Assembly (NCBI GenBank): GCA_041395105.1
Contig: JAWLBB010000001.1
Location: forward strand, 496,001 to 560,000
Direction: 5' to 3'
DNA: 64,000 nt
Source: Opitutaceae bacterium
GTDB lineage: Bacteria > Verrucomicrobiota > Verrucomicrobiia > Opitutales > Opitutaceae
Below the pieces are notes generated by a model. That model saw only the letters and a list, made by a program, of their open reading frames with translations. It was not told the origin of the DNA and ran no database searches. Below, in pieces: positions 33,474-41,648 of this stretch (positions are counted from its first letter, which is position 1; each line of letters starts with the position of its first letter). The position numbers and the translations under genes were made by a program.

Positions 33474-34917
33474 CTGTATTGGCCGTGAACGAATCATCCC
33501 GCCACCGCAGGAAGGTCATCATCAGGATCTGGAGGTCGAGGATGGGAGTCCAGTTTTCGATGTAAGTGATGTCGTACTGGATACGCTGGGTCAGGTCGGT
33601 TTCCCCCCTGAGTCCGTGGACCTGGGCCCATCCGGTTATGCCGGGTTTCACCAGGTGACGGGGCATGTAGTGGGGTATTTCCTCGGCCAGGCGGTCCACG
33701 TGGTAGGGCCGCTCGGGCCGGGGTCCGACCAGGCTCATCTCGCCCTTCAAGACGTTCCAGAATTGGGGCAACTCGTCGAGATTCCAACGTCGCATGAAGC
33801 GGCCGATCCGAAGCAGGCGTTGGTCTTCGGATAGGGTGCTCTGGATCTGGTTGTCGGCCTTCTCCGCGTCGACCTGCATGCTGCGGAGCTTGCAGATCTG
33901 GAATTTCCGGTGGTGCGCCCCGACTCTTTCCTGGTGGAAGAAGACCGGTCCTTTGGATTCCCTGCGAATCAGCCAGGCCAGACAGGCCATGATCGGAGCG
34001 GAAACGACAAGCCCGATGGATGCTCCGGCCAGATCCATCATCCGTTTGAGGATCCGGCCGGACAACCGGGTGACCGCGAATTCCTCAATCCCGAGGACCG
34101 GGGTTCGCCCGACCGTCTGAAGCCGCAGGTTGGAAACGAAGATCTCAAAGGCGTCCGGAACCACCTTCCATTCCACGTAGTGGCGTTCGCAGACTTCCAT
34201 CAGCCTGAGGGTTTCACCCTCCGCCCGATCCAGCCGAACCGCCAGGACAATGTCGATGCGATGCTGCCGGAGGATCCGGGGAAGATCGTCAACCGACCCA
34301 AGAATGGGAATTCCGGGTACTGCTGTCGGGAAAGCCTCGCTGATTTCCGGTTCTGTGACGGTCCCGACCACAGTGAAGGGATGGACGGTATCGCGGGAGA
34401 TTTCTTCGACCAGATCGACGGCCCGGTCGTTGCAGCCGAGGATGGCCACGCGGCGTTGGATCTGGTCGCGTAGTCGGGTTCGGGTCAGGACCGAGAAGAA
34501 CGCCGACCGCCAGGCGAAGAGGGCTGCGAGAATGGTCAGGTAGGATAGGGCGACAAAGAGGCGACTGATTGGCGGGTCGAACTTGAGAGCCAGCGACACA
34601 CCCAGGTAGGCGAAGAGCCAGAAGGTGGTGCCCTTGAAGAGCAGGGCGAGACTGCGGTATTTGCGCAGGAGGAGCCGGGAGTCGTAGAGATCGAGGTAGG
34701 CAAAGCTGGCCATCAGGAGAGCGACACCTACTGCCATCAGAGGAAGGTAGAGTTGGAAGGTGGCGTTGGGAACCTGGATCCCGAGACTGCCCAGCGGGGT
34801 ATGGAAGCGCAGAAAGTAGCCCGCGGCTATTCCCGTGAACGAGGCCACGGAATCACCGGCCGCACTTATCAGGGGCAGGATGACCTGGCGGAGTTGGTTT
34901 GGCTTGCCGCGACTCAT
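33355..34917 (-). CDS. Polyprenyl-phosphate sugar phosphotransferase (WcaJ-like)
   Basis: The protein has 520 residues. Residues about 10-130 carry four to five transmembrane helices. Residues about 145-270 form a CoA-binding-like/NAD-type domain ('RRVAILGCNDRAVDLVEEI'). Residues about 285-480 are the bacterial sugar transferase: 'KRMMDLAGASIGLVVSAPIM', 'FFHQERVGAHHRKFQICKLRSM', 'LDELPQFWNVLKGEMSLVGPRP', 'RHLVKPGITGWAQVHGLRGET'. It transfers a sugar phosphate from a nucleotide sugar to undecaprenyl phosphate, starting the repeat unit. The catalytic domain ends near 'LQILMMTFLRWRDDS'; about 40 further residues are encoded antisense to the GT2 gene. Confidence 0.93.
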   Translation of the reverse strand: MSRGKPNQLRQVILPLISAAGDSVASFTGIAAGYFLRFHTPLGSLGIQVPNATFQLYLPLMAVGVALLMASFAYLDLYDSRLLLRKYRSLALLFKGTTFWLFAYLGVSLALKFDPPISRLFVALSYLTILAALFAWRSAFFSVLTRTRLRDQIQRRVAILGCNDRAVDLVEEISRDTVHPFTVVGTVTEPEISEAFPTAVPGIPILGSVDDLPRILRQHRIDIVLAVRLDRAEGETLRLMEVCERHYVEWKVVPDAFEIFVSNLRLQTVGRTPVLGIEEFAVTRLSGRILKRMMDLAGASIGLVVSAPIMACLAWLIRRESKGPVFFHQERVGAHHRKFQICKLRSMQVDAEKADNQIQSTLSEDQRLLRIGRFMRRWNLDELPQFWNVLKGEMSLVGPRPERPYHVDRLAEEIPHYMPRHLVKPGITGWAQVHGLRGETDLTQRIQYDITYIENWTPILDLQILMMTFLRWRDDSFTANTAKAASPVDTPTVLPAVGRPASRHQKRGHISALQADSFVD

Positions 34918-37439
34918 TCGGAGGTGCCTCCGTTTTCGCTGACCATCCGGACGAGGGTGGTGGCCGGAAGATAACCTTTGGCTTGGAACAGCCCCGGGAA
35001 GAAATCCCCGACCACGGCGTTCTCCTGGACCACATACGCATCAACCGGCAATGGGACATCAAGATTGCGCATGAGGATGCCATAACCCGGTCGTTCCCGC
35101 CGCGTCTGGCGCAACAGGGGCTCTTCCTTTCCGCCGGGATCGTTGAGGATGGCTTTCGCGTCCGGTCCGGTCCGATCGAAGAGCGCCGCATAAGCATCGA
35201 CCGTCTCGATTGGAATTGGGGTCTGCCGCCGCTTGACCAGGTAGTCCTCGATGGCGGGCCCGCGCGAGGCGTCATCCATTCCTGCAAACATCAGTGCGTT
35301 TGCCGATCGAGACGAGAGAAGCGGCCCCGGAGATCCTTCAGTCGCGAGATCTCGAAGCAGGGTCGCGGTTTCGTGCATGATGGATCGGATCCGGGCTTCG
35401 ATCGTTCCTGAATTGGTCGCGGAGTTGTCAAGCATCCCGGCGGCACGTTCGATGGCGGGAAGACGAAGGGGGGCGAAGCTGGGGATGTCCCAGAAAGGGG
35501 CCGTTGCGAATCTGGGATCGTTGACGATTTCGAGGGCGAATCCCGTCAGGGCCGCATCCCGGTCCCCTTGCTCAAAATCCGCCAATCCGCATCCAAGATA
35601 AACCCCGCCCTTGTCCGGAACGAGCTTGGCCGCGCGTCGGAAATGATGCTCGGCCGCCACCGGATCGGTTGGCAGGAGCAGCCACCCCCGATTGAAATGC
35701 GCGATCTCCTGGTCATCATCAAGGTCGAGAGACTGGCCAAGGAAGTCGGCGGCTTCCGCTTTGAGTGCTGCAACGGTCTCCGGACTTCCTCCGCGGTAGG
35801 CAAATCGAAGCAGGCCGATTGCGGCCGAAGTCGGGTAGAAGGCATTGCCCGGCGACCAGCGCATCGCAGCACTGACGTCTTCGACATATCCCCCGGTGTC
35901 TCCCCGCTCCAGCCTGTCGACTGCTGAGGAAAAGGCGTGTCGGCTTATCGTGGCATGGACCGATGTCCAGAGGACTGGGATCAGGATGCCGATCGAAGCG
36001 ATCAGGGCCAGATGATGCCGGTTTCGCAGCAGGAGCCGGTCGCCCCCAATCGACACTCTTGGTTCCATTCGAGTCACCCCGAAGATCACCCCGAGATTGA
36101 TCGCGAGAAGCGCGGCGAAGACCGGGACATCCAGTTGAAAGTCCGTCAGGGAAAAGGCCAGATAACCCGCAGTGGACGTTGCCGCAGAGGCCAGGAGCTT
36201 TTCGTTCGCTGTTTGCAGTCCGCCGGCCCAACCCTTTCGAAAAACCTTCGAGAGTCTTCGGAGAGCGACCAAACCGATCCCGGCTGTGAGGACGATACCG
36301 ATCAATCCCAGATCAGCCCAGATTTGCACCGGAAGGGAATGCAGTTGAAGGGCCGATTCCACCCCGCCCTCCAGGCGGCTGCGGTAAAGTGGATAGGTCA
36401 GGGGCGTGACTCCCGGTCCCTGGCCGATGATCGGATGAGCCGAACCCATGAGCCACCCTGCCTTGACCATGTTCCATCTCTGCTCGTCCCCGGAGTTCAG
36501 TTGACCGGTTTGATTCCAGTCCTGGATGAGCGTGCGCACTCTTGGTTGGCTGAAGGTGGCGATACCCAGTCCGATTCCGGCCACCGCGACCAGCCCGATC
36601 AGGGTTCGTGGCCGGATCGATCCCCGAAGACTCGCCAGGGCGAGAAGCGCCGCCACGATCGCAGCAACTCCAATGAGGGCGCCGCGACTTCCCGAAGTGA
36701 AGAGCACGAATCCGGCCAGAGCTGACGCGCCCAGCCACAAGACGCGTTTACGGCCGTGCTCGCCAATGGAGAGGCCGACCATCCAGGGCAACAGAAGCAG
36801 GGCAAGACCTGCGGTATAGTTGCTGTGCCCCAGAGGAGTCTGGTTGCGCACATCGAAAAGATTGAAGGCAAGAATCTCTTCCCCAGCCAATGAGTTGACG
36901 GAACTGACTCTCCGGGCGTGCGCCGCCACATCCCCGAGATACCAACCCGCCAGACTGACCAGGCAGAAGGCGATCCCGAACCAGCCGATCCACCTCTGCA
37001 GACAGTGGGTCTTCTCATCGGAACTTCCGGAAGTGACGTAGGCAGCGGCGCAGAAAACAGTGGCCAGCATTCCCAGGGCGATTAGGCAGACCTCCAGGCT
37101 CTGCGCGGCGAAGCGACTGAACATGGCCGATATCACCAGGGTGGCTGCCAGCAGGGCGAAAAGCAGCTCGGCGTCAGCACCGAGACGGGTCGACTTTCCG
37201 AATCGGTGCAAGAAAAGGAGAGCGATCGGTGCAAGGGCCAGCAGTGACGTCATCAGGGACCATGGCCACTGATAGATCCGGGTGGCACCGCTCGGCGACA
37301 GAGCCAGGACGATGAAGAGGAGAACCGCGGCCATTCCAATCCAGCGGACGATCCAGGCGTGAGCGGTACGTTCGCGAACACGCCGACCCACAATCGGAGA
37401 GATTCCACCGACCGCCACCTGTGATTCCAGAGTTGCCAC
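34914..37439 (-). CDS. O-antigen ligase/polymerase family protein with C-terminal TPR-like region
   Basis: The protein has 841 residues. About 12 membrane helices fill residues 30-480, with the Wzy_C/WaaL pattern 'FVLFTSGSRGALIGVAAIVAALL' and a large periplasmic loop 'AGWLMGSAHPIIGQGPGVTPLTYPLYRSRLEGGVESALQLHSL' (function-defining H and R). Residues about 540-841 are soluble and TPR-like ('AHFNRGWLLLPTDPVAAEHHFRRAAKLVP', 'LGCGLADFEQGDRDAAL'). In this locus, which has an ABC exporter and no Wzx, a ligase role is more likely than a polymerase role. The stop overlaps the WcaJ-like start (ATGA). No gene lies upstream for 595 bp. Confidence 0.85.
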   Translation of the reverse strand: MATLESQVAVGGISPIVGRRVRERTAHAWIVRWIGMAAVLLFIVLALSPSGATRIYQWPWSLMTSLLALAPIALLFLHRFGKSTRLGADAELLFALLAATLVISAMFSRFAAQSLEVCLIALGMLATVFCAAAYVTSGSSDEKTHCLQRWIGWFGIAFCLVSLAGWYLGDVAAHARRVSSVNSLAGEEILAFNLFDVRNQTPLGHSNYTAGLALLLLPWMVGLSIGEHGRKRVLWLGASALAGFVLFTSGSRGALIGVAAIVAALLALASLRGSIRPRTLIGLVAVAGIGLGIATFSQPRVRTLIQDWNQTGQLNSGDEQRWNMVKAGWLMGSAHPIIGQGPGVTPLTYPLYRSRLEGGVESALQLHSLPVQIWADLGLIGIVLTAGIGLVALRRLSKVFRKGWAGGLQTANEKLLASAATSTAGYLAFSLTDFQLDVPVFAALLAINLGVIFGVTRMEPRVSIGGDRLLLRNRHHLALIASIGILIPVLWTSVHATISRHAFSSAVDRLERGDTGGYVEDVSAAMRWSPGNAFYPTSAAIGLLRFAYRGGSPETVAALKAEAADFLGQSLDLDDDQEIAHFNRGWLLLPTDPVAAEHHFRRAAKLVPDKGGVYLGCGLADFEQGDRDAALTGFALEIVNDPRFATAPFWDIPSFAPLRLPAIERAAGMLDNSATNSGTIEARIRSIMHETATLLRDLATEGSPGPLLSSRSANALMFAGMDDASRGPAIEDYLVKRRQTPIPIETVDAYAALFDRTGPDAKAILNDPGGKEEPLLRQTRRERPGYGILMRNLDVPLPVDAYVVQENAVVGDFFPGLFQAKGYLPATTLVRMVSENGGTSE

Positions 37440-38034
37440 TTCCTGCCTATGTTCTTCGGCCTTTGGCTGCTGAAACTGAACCGGTGGGTGCGATTTTTAC
37501 TCCATGGGGCCTGAGGGATTTCCCTCATGGCTTTCTGTGAACATTTGGAGAAAACGAAGAATCGACGAACGGAAGGGATGCGGGTCGATCCGAATCTCTC
37601 GGTTTCCTCTGTGACCTCCTGTGGAACCACCGAAGAATCCGGATGCCCGACGAAACCGGAATGGTTCGATCTCCCTTATTGTGGCCCCAAAACCTTAGCC
37701 CAAACCATGCGGTCGATCAGGTCGACCTGAAGCAGCTTGTTGAGCGCATCGGACTTGCGTCATTCGCTCGAAATGCGTTCGGGTATTCCTCGGAATTCCT
37801 CAGCCCGCTGCATCTCAATATCTCACTCCATCTCTCAACTTCCGACTGCATGGTTCCGGCCTGGCCCTTGCGTCATCCTGATCCCTTTTGTCACCTTACG
37901 TTCCTTGGGCTCTTGTGGTCATGTCGCTTCGCTCGGCACGTGTTCGTCCTCCGCATCTTAAACCTTCCGTGTCCCCCATTCCTTCGTTACCTCCGTTCCT
38001 TCGAGTTATTCCCTCTCTTCCCGCCTGCCCGCCC
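37440..38034. other. Gene-free spacer between the ligase gene and xseA
   Basis: I see no credible gene in this stretch of 595 bp. It contains a short hairpin (TGAGGGA-TT-TCCCTCA at about 37509-37526). It also has pyrimidine-rich, repetitive text such as 'CCTCTGTGACCTCCTGTGG' and 'CTTCGTTACCTCCGTTCCTTCG', which resembles the reverse complement of the CACGAAGG-type repeats seen further downstream. It must contain divergent promoters for the ligase gene and xseA. Confidence 0.6.
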
Positions 38035-39474
38035 ATGACCACGACCGACGCCAGTCTCCGCGACATCCTTTCTGTTTCCGACCTCAATCTGAGGGTCAAA
38101 ACCGTCCTGCAGCAATCCATCCCTCCGGCCTGGGTCCGCGGGGAAGTCTCCAATCTACGCAAGCAGTCGAGCGGTCACCTCTATTTCTCCCTCAAGGATG
38201 ACAGAAGCCAGGTCTCGGCCGTCGCCTTTCGTGGCAATGCCATCCGCTTGGGACTCGATCTGCGGGACGGCATGCAGGTTATCGTCTACGGCGAACTCAG
38301 TGTCTATGAACCGCGGGGCGCCTATCAGTTGATTGTCCGGGCGGCGATTGAAGACGGGGTCGGCCGTCTCCAGATGGAGTTCGAACGGTTGAAAAAGCAA
38401 CTTGCCGATGAGGGACTATTCGATGCCACCAGGAAGAAACCCCTGCCGACGCTCCCGCTGACCGTCGGATTCGTCACTTCACCGACCGGTGCCGCCGTTC
38501 AGGATTTTCTCAGGATCCTGCGCCGTCGCGAGTGGTCGGGAAGGGTGGTGGTGATACCGGTCAAGGTTCAGGGCGCCGGCGCCGGGGCGGAGATCGTCGA
38601 AGCACTGAATCTTGCTTCGCAACTCTGGATGACGCCCGACGGCAAGCTGGTCCGATCGGCTGCGGATGCGCCCGCAGCCGGATCCCATCGCTTCTTTGAA
38701 CTCGTGGTGGTGGGCCGGGGCGGGGGCAGCATCGAGGACCTCTGGGCCTTCAATGAGGAAGCGGTGGCACGAGCCGTTGCCGCCTGCCCGATTCCCCTCA
38801 TCTCGGCGGTCGGTCACGAGATCGATTTCACCTTGTCCGACTTTGCCGCCGATGTCCGGGCGGAGACGCCCTCGGCCGCGGCTGAATTGATTTCGTCGGG
38901 CTACCTTGAGATGGTTGAGCGCCTGAGTGCGGCGGGTGAATTCGTGGAAGAGGAGCTGGACCAGCGGCTACGGTCCCTTCGGGATCAGGTGAAGATCGTC
39001 GGCACCTCGCTGGAACTGCATTCCCCGGTCAATGCTCTCGAACGTGGATTCCTCAGGATCGACGATTTGCGCAACCGACTGGCGGGATCCATTCGCGAGA
39101 ACATGCAAGGACTGCGCGAGCGTCTCCAGCGCGACCGGTCGCGCCTGGCCGAGGTCACTCCTGCCCCTCGAATCCATCTCCTGAAGCATCGGTTTGATAC
39201 CTTGGGTCCCCGTCTCGAACGCGCCCTCGAAGTCAATCGTCAATTGAGAAACCGCCGATTGGAGCAGCTGGGCAAACACCTGATTTCGCTGGGCCCGGAA
39301 TCCGTCCTCAAGCGCGGTTTTGCCATGGTCCGGGGAGCCAAGGGCAGGCTGGTTTCCCGGGCAGGGGAACTCACGGGTGGCGATCAGGTGGTGACCTGTT
39401 TCGCCGACGGCGAAGTGCCCATGGTGGTGGAAAGCCCCGCCACCACGAGCCCGAGCTTGGCCTCCGGCTCGTAG
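38035..39474 (+). CDS. xseA: Exodeoxyribonuclease VII large subunit
   Basis: The protein has 479 residues from ATG 38035 (MTTTDASLRD). Residues about 10-105 are the OB-fold ('VSDLNLRVKTVLQQSIPPAWVRGEVSNLRKQSSGHLYFSLKD'). The central nuclease domain has 'LTVGFVTSPTGAAVQDFL', 'VVVGRGGGSIEDLWAFNEE' and 'PLISAVGHEIDFTLSDFAADVRAETPSAAAE'. The rest is coiled-coil and a C-terminal 'VLKRGFAMV' barrel motif. With XseB it degrades single-stranded DNA from both ends. xseB is not in the window, which is somewhat unusual because they are often adjacent. Confidence 0.95.
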   Translation: MTTTDASLRDILSVSDLNLRVKTVLQQSIPPAWVRGEVSNLRKQSSGHLYFSLKDDRSQVSAVAFRGNAIRLGLDLRDGMQVIVYGELSVYEPRGAYQLIVRAAIEDGVGRLQMEFERLKKQLADEGLFDATRKKPLPTLPLTVGFVTSPTGAAVQDFLRILRRREWSGRVVVIPVKVQGAGAGAEIVEALNLASQLWMTPDGKLVRSAADAPAAGSHRFFELVVVGRGGGSIEDLWAFNEEAVARAVAACPIPLISAVGHEIDFTLSDFAADVRAETPSAAAELISSGYLEMVERLSAAGEFVEEELDQRLRSLRDQVKIVGTSLELHSPVNALERGFLRIDDLRNRLAGSIRENMQGLRERLQRDRSRLAEVTPAPRIHLLKHRFDTLGPRLERALEVNRQLRNRRLEQLGKHLISLGPESVLKRGFAMVRGAKGRLVSRAGELTGGDQVVTCFADGEVPMVVESPATTSPSLASGS

Positions 39475-39511
39475 AGAGAGTGGCTGATCAGAGACGCGAG
39501 CGCATTTGTCT

Positions 39512-39575
39512 GTAGTCGCGGCAGTCTCTTGCCGCGCTTTCATGCCACTCCGCCCCAAGGGACTGGGGCGGCTAC
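39512..39575. repeat. REPIN-like element, family ii, copy 1
   Basis: The element runs from GTAGTCGCGGCAGTCTCTTG to ...GGGGCGGCTAC. Each half is a GTAG foot plus a hairpin: CGGCA-gtctct-TGCCG on the left, CGCCCCA-agggac-TGGGGCG on the right. The two halves are inverted copies. A near-identical copy lies at 42755-42820. Confidence 0.85.
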
Positions 39576-39588
39576 ACTCTGAGAGCTT

Positions 39589-39677
39589 GTAGGGGCGTGC
39601 CTTGTGCGCGCCCTTCAGGGGCCTGATCAAGAGAATCTCGCCATCGCGGAAAGGCGCGCACAAGGCAAGCCTCCTAC
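39589..39677. repeat. REPIN-like element, family iii
   Basis: Outer ends are GTAG and CTAC. The left half GGGGCGTGCCTTGTGCGCGCC and right half (reverse complement of GGCGCGCACAAGGCAAGCC) match over about 20 nt with few mismatches, around a 40-nt unmatched middle. It sits 14 bp after family ii copy 1, downstream of xseA. Confidence 0.8.
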
Positions 39678-39712
39678 GGTGGAGGATTCGGGTTGAGCTT
39701 CGGTGCCGGGCG

Positions 39713-40879
39713 TCAGCCGACCATCTTTGTCCACTTCGCCTTCGATTTCGATGACTTCACCGCGGTGGCGATGAAGGCCATCCCGATGACACCGTCTTCA
39801 ATGGTCGGGAAATCGTAGGATTTCTTCAGTTTCCGCCCCGAGATCTCGTCTTCGATGGCTTCAGCCGCGGCCAGGTAGACGTTGGCGAACGCTTCAATAA
39901 AGGCCTCCTGATGTCCGAACGGGAGCCGGCTGTATTTCTGGGCGATGGGCGAGAGGTAGCTGTTGCCGCGCCGCTTGATCGTTCGTGGCTGGTTGACCTC
40001 CTTCACGATCAATTCGTTGGGATGCTCCTGGTACCATTCGATTGAGCATTTCGTCCCGTAGACCCGGATGTTCAGGTTGTTCTCGTCGCCGTTGGATATC
40101 TGTGACGCGTAAAGAATGCCCTTGGCGCCCCCTTTGTAGCGGACGAGGATATTGCCGTCATCGTCGAGCTGACGTCCGGGGATGAAGGTCGACAGTTCCG
40201 CACACATCTCCTCGATCTCCAGCCCCGTGATGAAGCGGGCCAGGTTCTCCGCGTGCGTTCCGATATCCCCCATGCAGTTCGAGGCACCGGCCACATTCGG
40301 GTCCATCCGCCAATTGGCGATCTTGGCATCACCCTTGTCGCCAAGAGCGGTGATGGCATAGCCCTGGGGGTATTCAACCACGACTTTCAGGACCTTCCCG
40401 AGCTGGCCCGTGCGAATCATCTGCCGGGCCTCCTTGACCATGGGATAGCCGGTGTAGTTGTGGGTCAGGGCAAAGACCTTGCCCGATTTCTCCACCACCT
40501 TCTTGAGCGCCTTGGCTTCGGCCAGATTGAAGGCCAGTGGCTTGTCGCAGATCACATTGATCCCGGCTTCGAGGAATGTCTTGGCGATCGGGAAATGGGT
40601 GTTGTTGCGGGTGACGATGGAGACGAAGTCAATCCGCTCGCCCTTCGGAAGGGCGGCCTCGGCCGCCGCCATCGCCTCATAGGTGTCGTAAACCCGGGCC
40701 GGATCGAGAAAGAGATCGGCTCCGGATTCCTTGGAGACCTCGGGCCGGGAGGAGAAACATCCCGCAACCAGCTCGATGCGGCCGTCAAGATTGGCTGCCA
40801 TGCGGTGGACGCCACCGATGAATGATCCGCGGCCGCCGCCGACCATGCCCATGCGAATTTTGCGATTCAGTTTTGCCAT
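39713..40879 (-). CDS. Gfo/Idh/MocA-family oxidoreductase
   Basis: The protein has 388 residues from ATG 40879. It has an N-terminal Rossmann fold ('RKIRMGMVGGGRGSFIGGVHRMAANLDGRIELVAGCFSS', GGGRGS variant of the dinucleotide loop), 'DFVSIVTRNNTHFPIAKTFLEAGINVICDKPLAFNLAEAKAL' with the conserved CDKP lysine motif, and a C-terminal beta-sheet domain. Known members oxidise or epimerise sugars, inositols or glycosides with tightly bound NAD(P). Substrate is unknown; a second family member and a TIM-barrel isomerase follow nearby, suggesting one catabolic route. Confidence 0.92.
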   Translation of the reverse strand: MAKLNRKIRMGMVGGGRGSFIGGVHRMAANLDGRIELVAGCFSSRPEVSKESGADLFLDPARVYDTYEAMAAAEAALPKGERIDFVSIVTRNNTHFPIAKTFLEAGINVICDKPLAFNLAEAKALKKVVEKSGKVFALTHNYTGYPMVKEARQMIRTGQLGKVLKVVVEYPQGYAITALGDKGDAKIANWRMDPNVAGASNCMGDIGTHAENLARFITGLEIEEMCAELSTFIPGRQLDDDGNILVRYKGGAKGILYASQISNGDENNLNIRVYGTKCSIEWYQEHPNELIVKEVNQPRTIKRRGNSYLSPIAQKYSRLPFGHQEAFIEAFANVYLAAAEAIEDEISGRKLKKSYDFPTIEDGVIGMAFIATAVKSSKSKAKWTKMVG

Positions 40880-40888
40880 AGGGTTGTT

Positions 40889-41063
40889 TTATCCACGAAG
40901 GACACGAAGGGTCACGAAGAAATGGTTGGGGTTTTGAGTGATGGTTTTGGCCCACCAATTTGCACGAATTGTCACGAATGAAAACCCGTTGAATCGGAAC
41001 CTGCAGGGTATGTTATCCCCGAAGGGCCACGAAGGTCACGAAGAAATGGTTGGGGATTGAGTG
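40889..41063. repeat. Direct repeat pair of CACGAAG type
   Basis: Two copies of about 51 bp (40889-40940 and 41013-41063) begin TTATCC, continue with a run of CACGAAGG-like units, and then share 'GTCACGAAGAAATGGTTGGGG' almost unchanged, ending TTGAGTG. They match a class of intergenic tracts scattered in Verrucomicrobiota and Planctomycetota genomes. No coding signal is present. Confidence 0.7.
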
Positions 41064-41071
41064 CTTGTTTT

Positions 41072-41283
41072 CGCGCAGAGACGCTGGGACGCCGAGGGAT
41101 CCTGTTCTTTGGATAGGCCGGTTTTCTTGGAGAATTCCGAAGGTCGCTGAGCATGGCCGGAACCGATCCGGGATGGGAATCTCTTTCCATCAACCGTTCC
41201 TCAGCGTCTCTGCAGCTCAAGCGAAGCGGGCGCGAGTTACGTCAGGAGTCCGTCTCGCGCAGAGACTCTGGGGCGCCGAGGGG
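41072..41283. repeat. CGCAGAGACGC-type repeats
   Basis: Forward copies at 41072-41099 (CGCGCAGAGACGCTGGGACG...) and 41255-41283 (TCGCGCAGAGACTCTGGGGC...) and an inverted fragment at about 41200-41217 (CTCAGCGTCTCTGCAGC) share the CGCAGAGACKC core and the 'GCCGAGGG' end. Gene-free. Confidence 0.65.
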
Positions 41284-41288
41284 TGTTT

Positions 41289-41594
41289 GAGAACTGCAAA
41301 GAACGAAAGAACCAAAGACTTGGGTCGGGTTGATCAGGTTGAGAGGGGCTGCGAAGAATCCGGCCCTTCTGTGAATGGCGCATAGTCAAGGGTGCTTGTC
41401 GTTGTTTTGTCTCGGACAACCGTTGCGGCTGGCCGGGGACGTCCAACCCTACCACGGATGCTCTGATTTCGGTTGGTAGGGCGAGGGCCTCCGGACCCGC
41501 CGTCGAAGAGCAGTCAACACCTCGTTGGCCGATCCGACTCTTTCGCTGACTAAGCGCCATTCGCCCTTCGATTCTTTGGTTCTTTGGAGTTCTC
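41289..41594. repeat. Nested inverted-repeat element of about 306 bp
   Basis: Three pairs of inverted arms are nested in mirror order. Outer arms: 41289-41319 versus 41572-41594 (GAGAACT-C-CAAAGAAC... type). Middle arms: 41373-41388 versus 41547-41562 (GAATGGCGCATAGTCA, 15 of 16 matching). Inner arms: 41427-41452 versus 41476-41502, two REP-like units with CTAC/GTAG facing each other. There is no gene inside. It has the look of a MITE-like or REPIN-bearing insertion between two oxidoreductase genes. Confidence 0.65.
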
Positions 41595-41648
41595 CTGTCC
41601 GGTTTGGTAGGATGCGATGGTGACTACGGTTCGCCGTCCTCCGACTCC

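Noticed and set aside
37440..38034. Small plus-strand frames before xseA that would extend its N-terminus
   Set aside because: Their Pro/Ser/Arg-rich translation comes from pyrimidine-rich repeats; the XseA OB-fold begins after the ATG at 38035.
41237..41560. Open frame of about 107 codons in the repeat-rich spacer
   Set aside because: It is made of repeat sequence (CGCAGAGA-type and nested arms) with no homology pattern of a protein.
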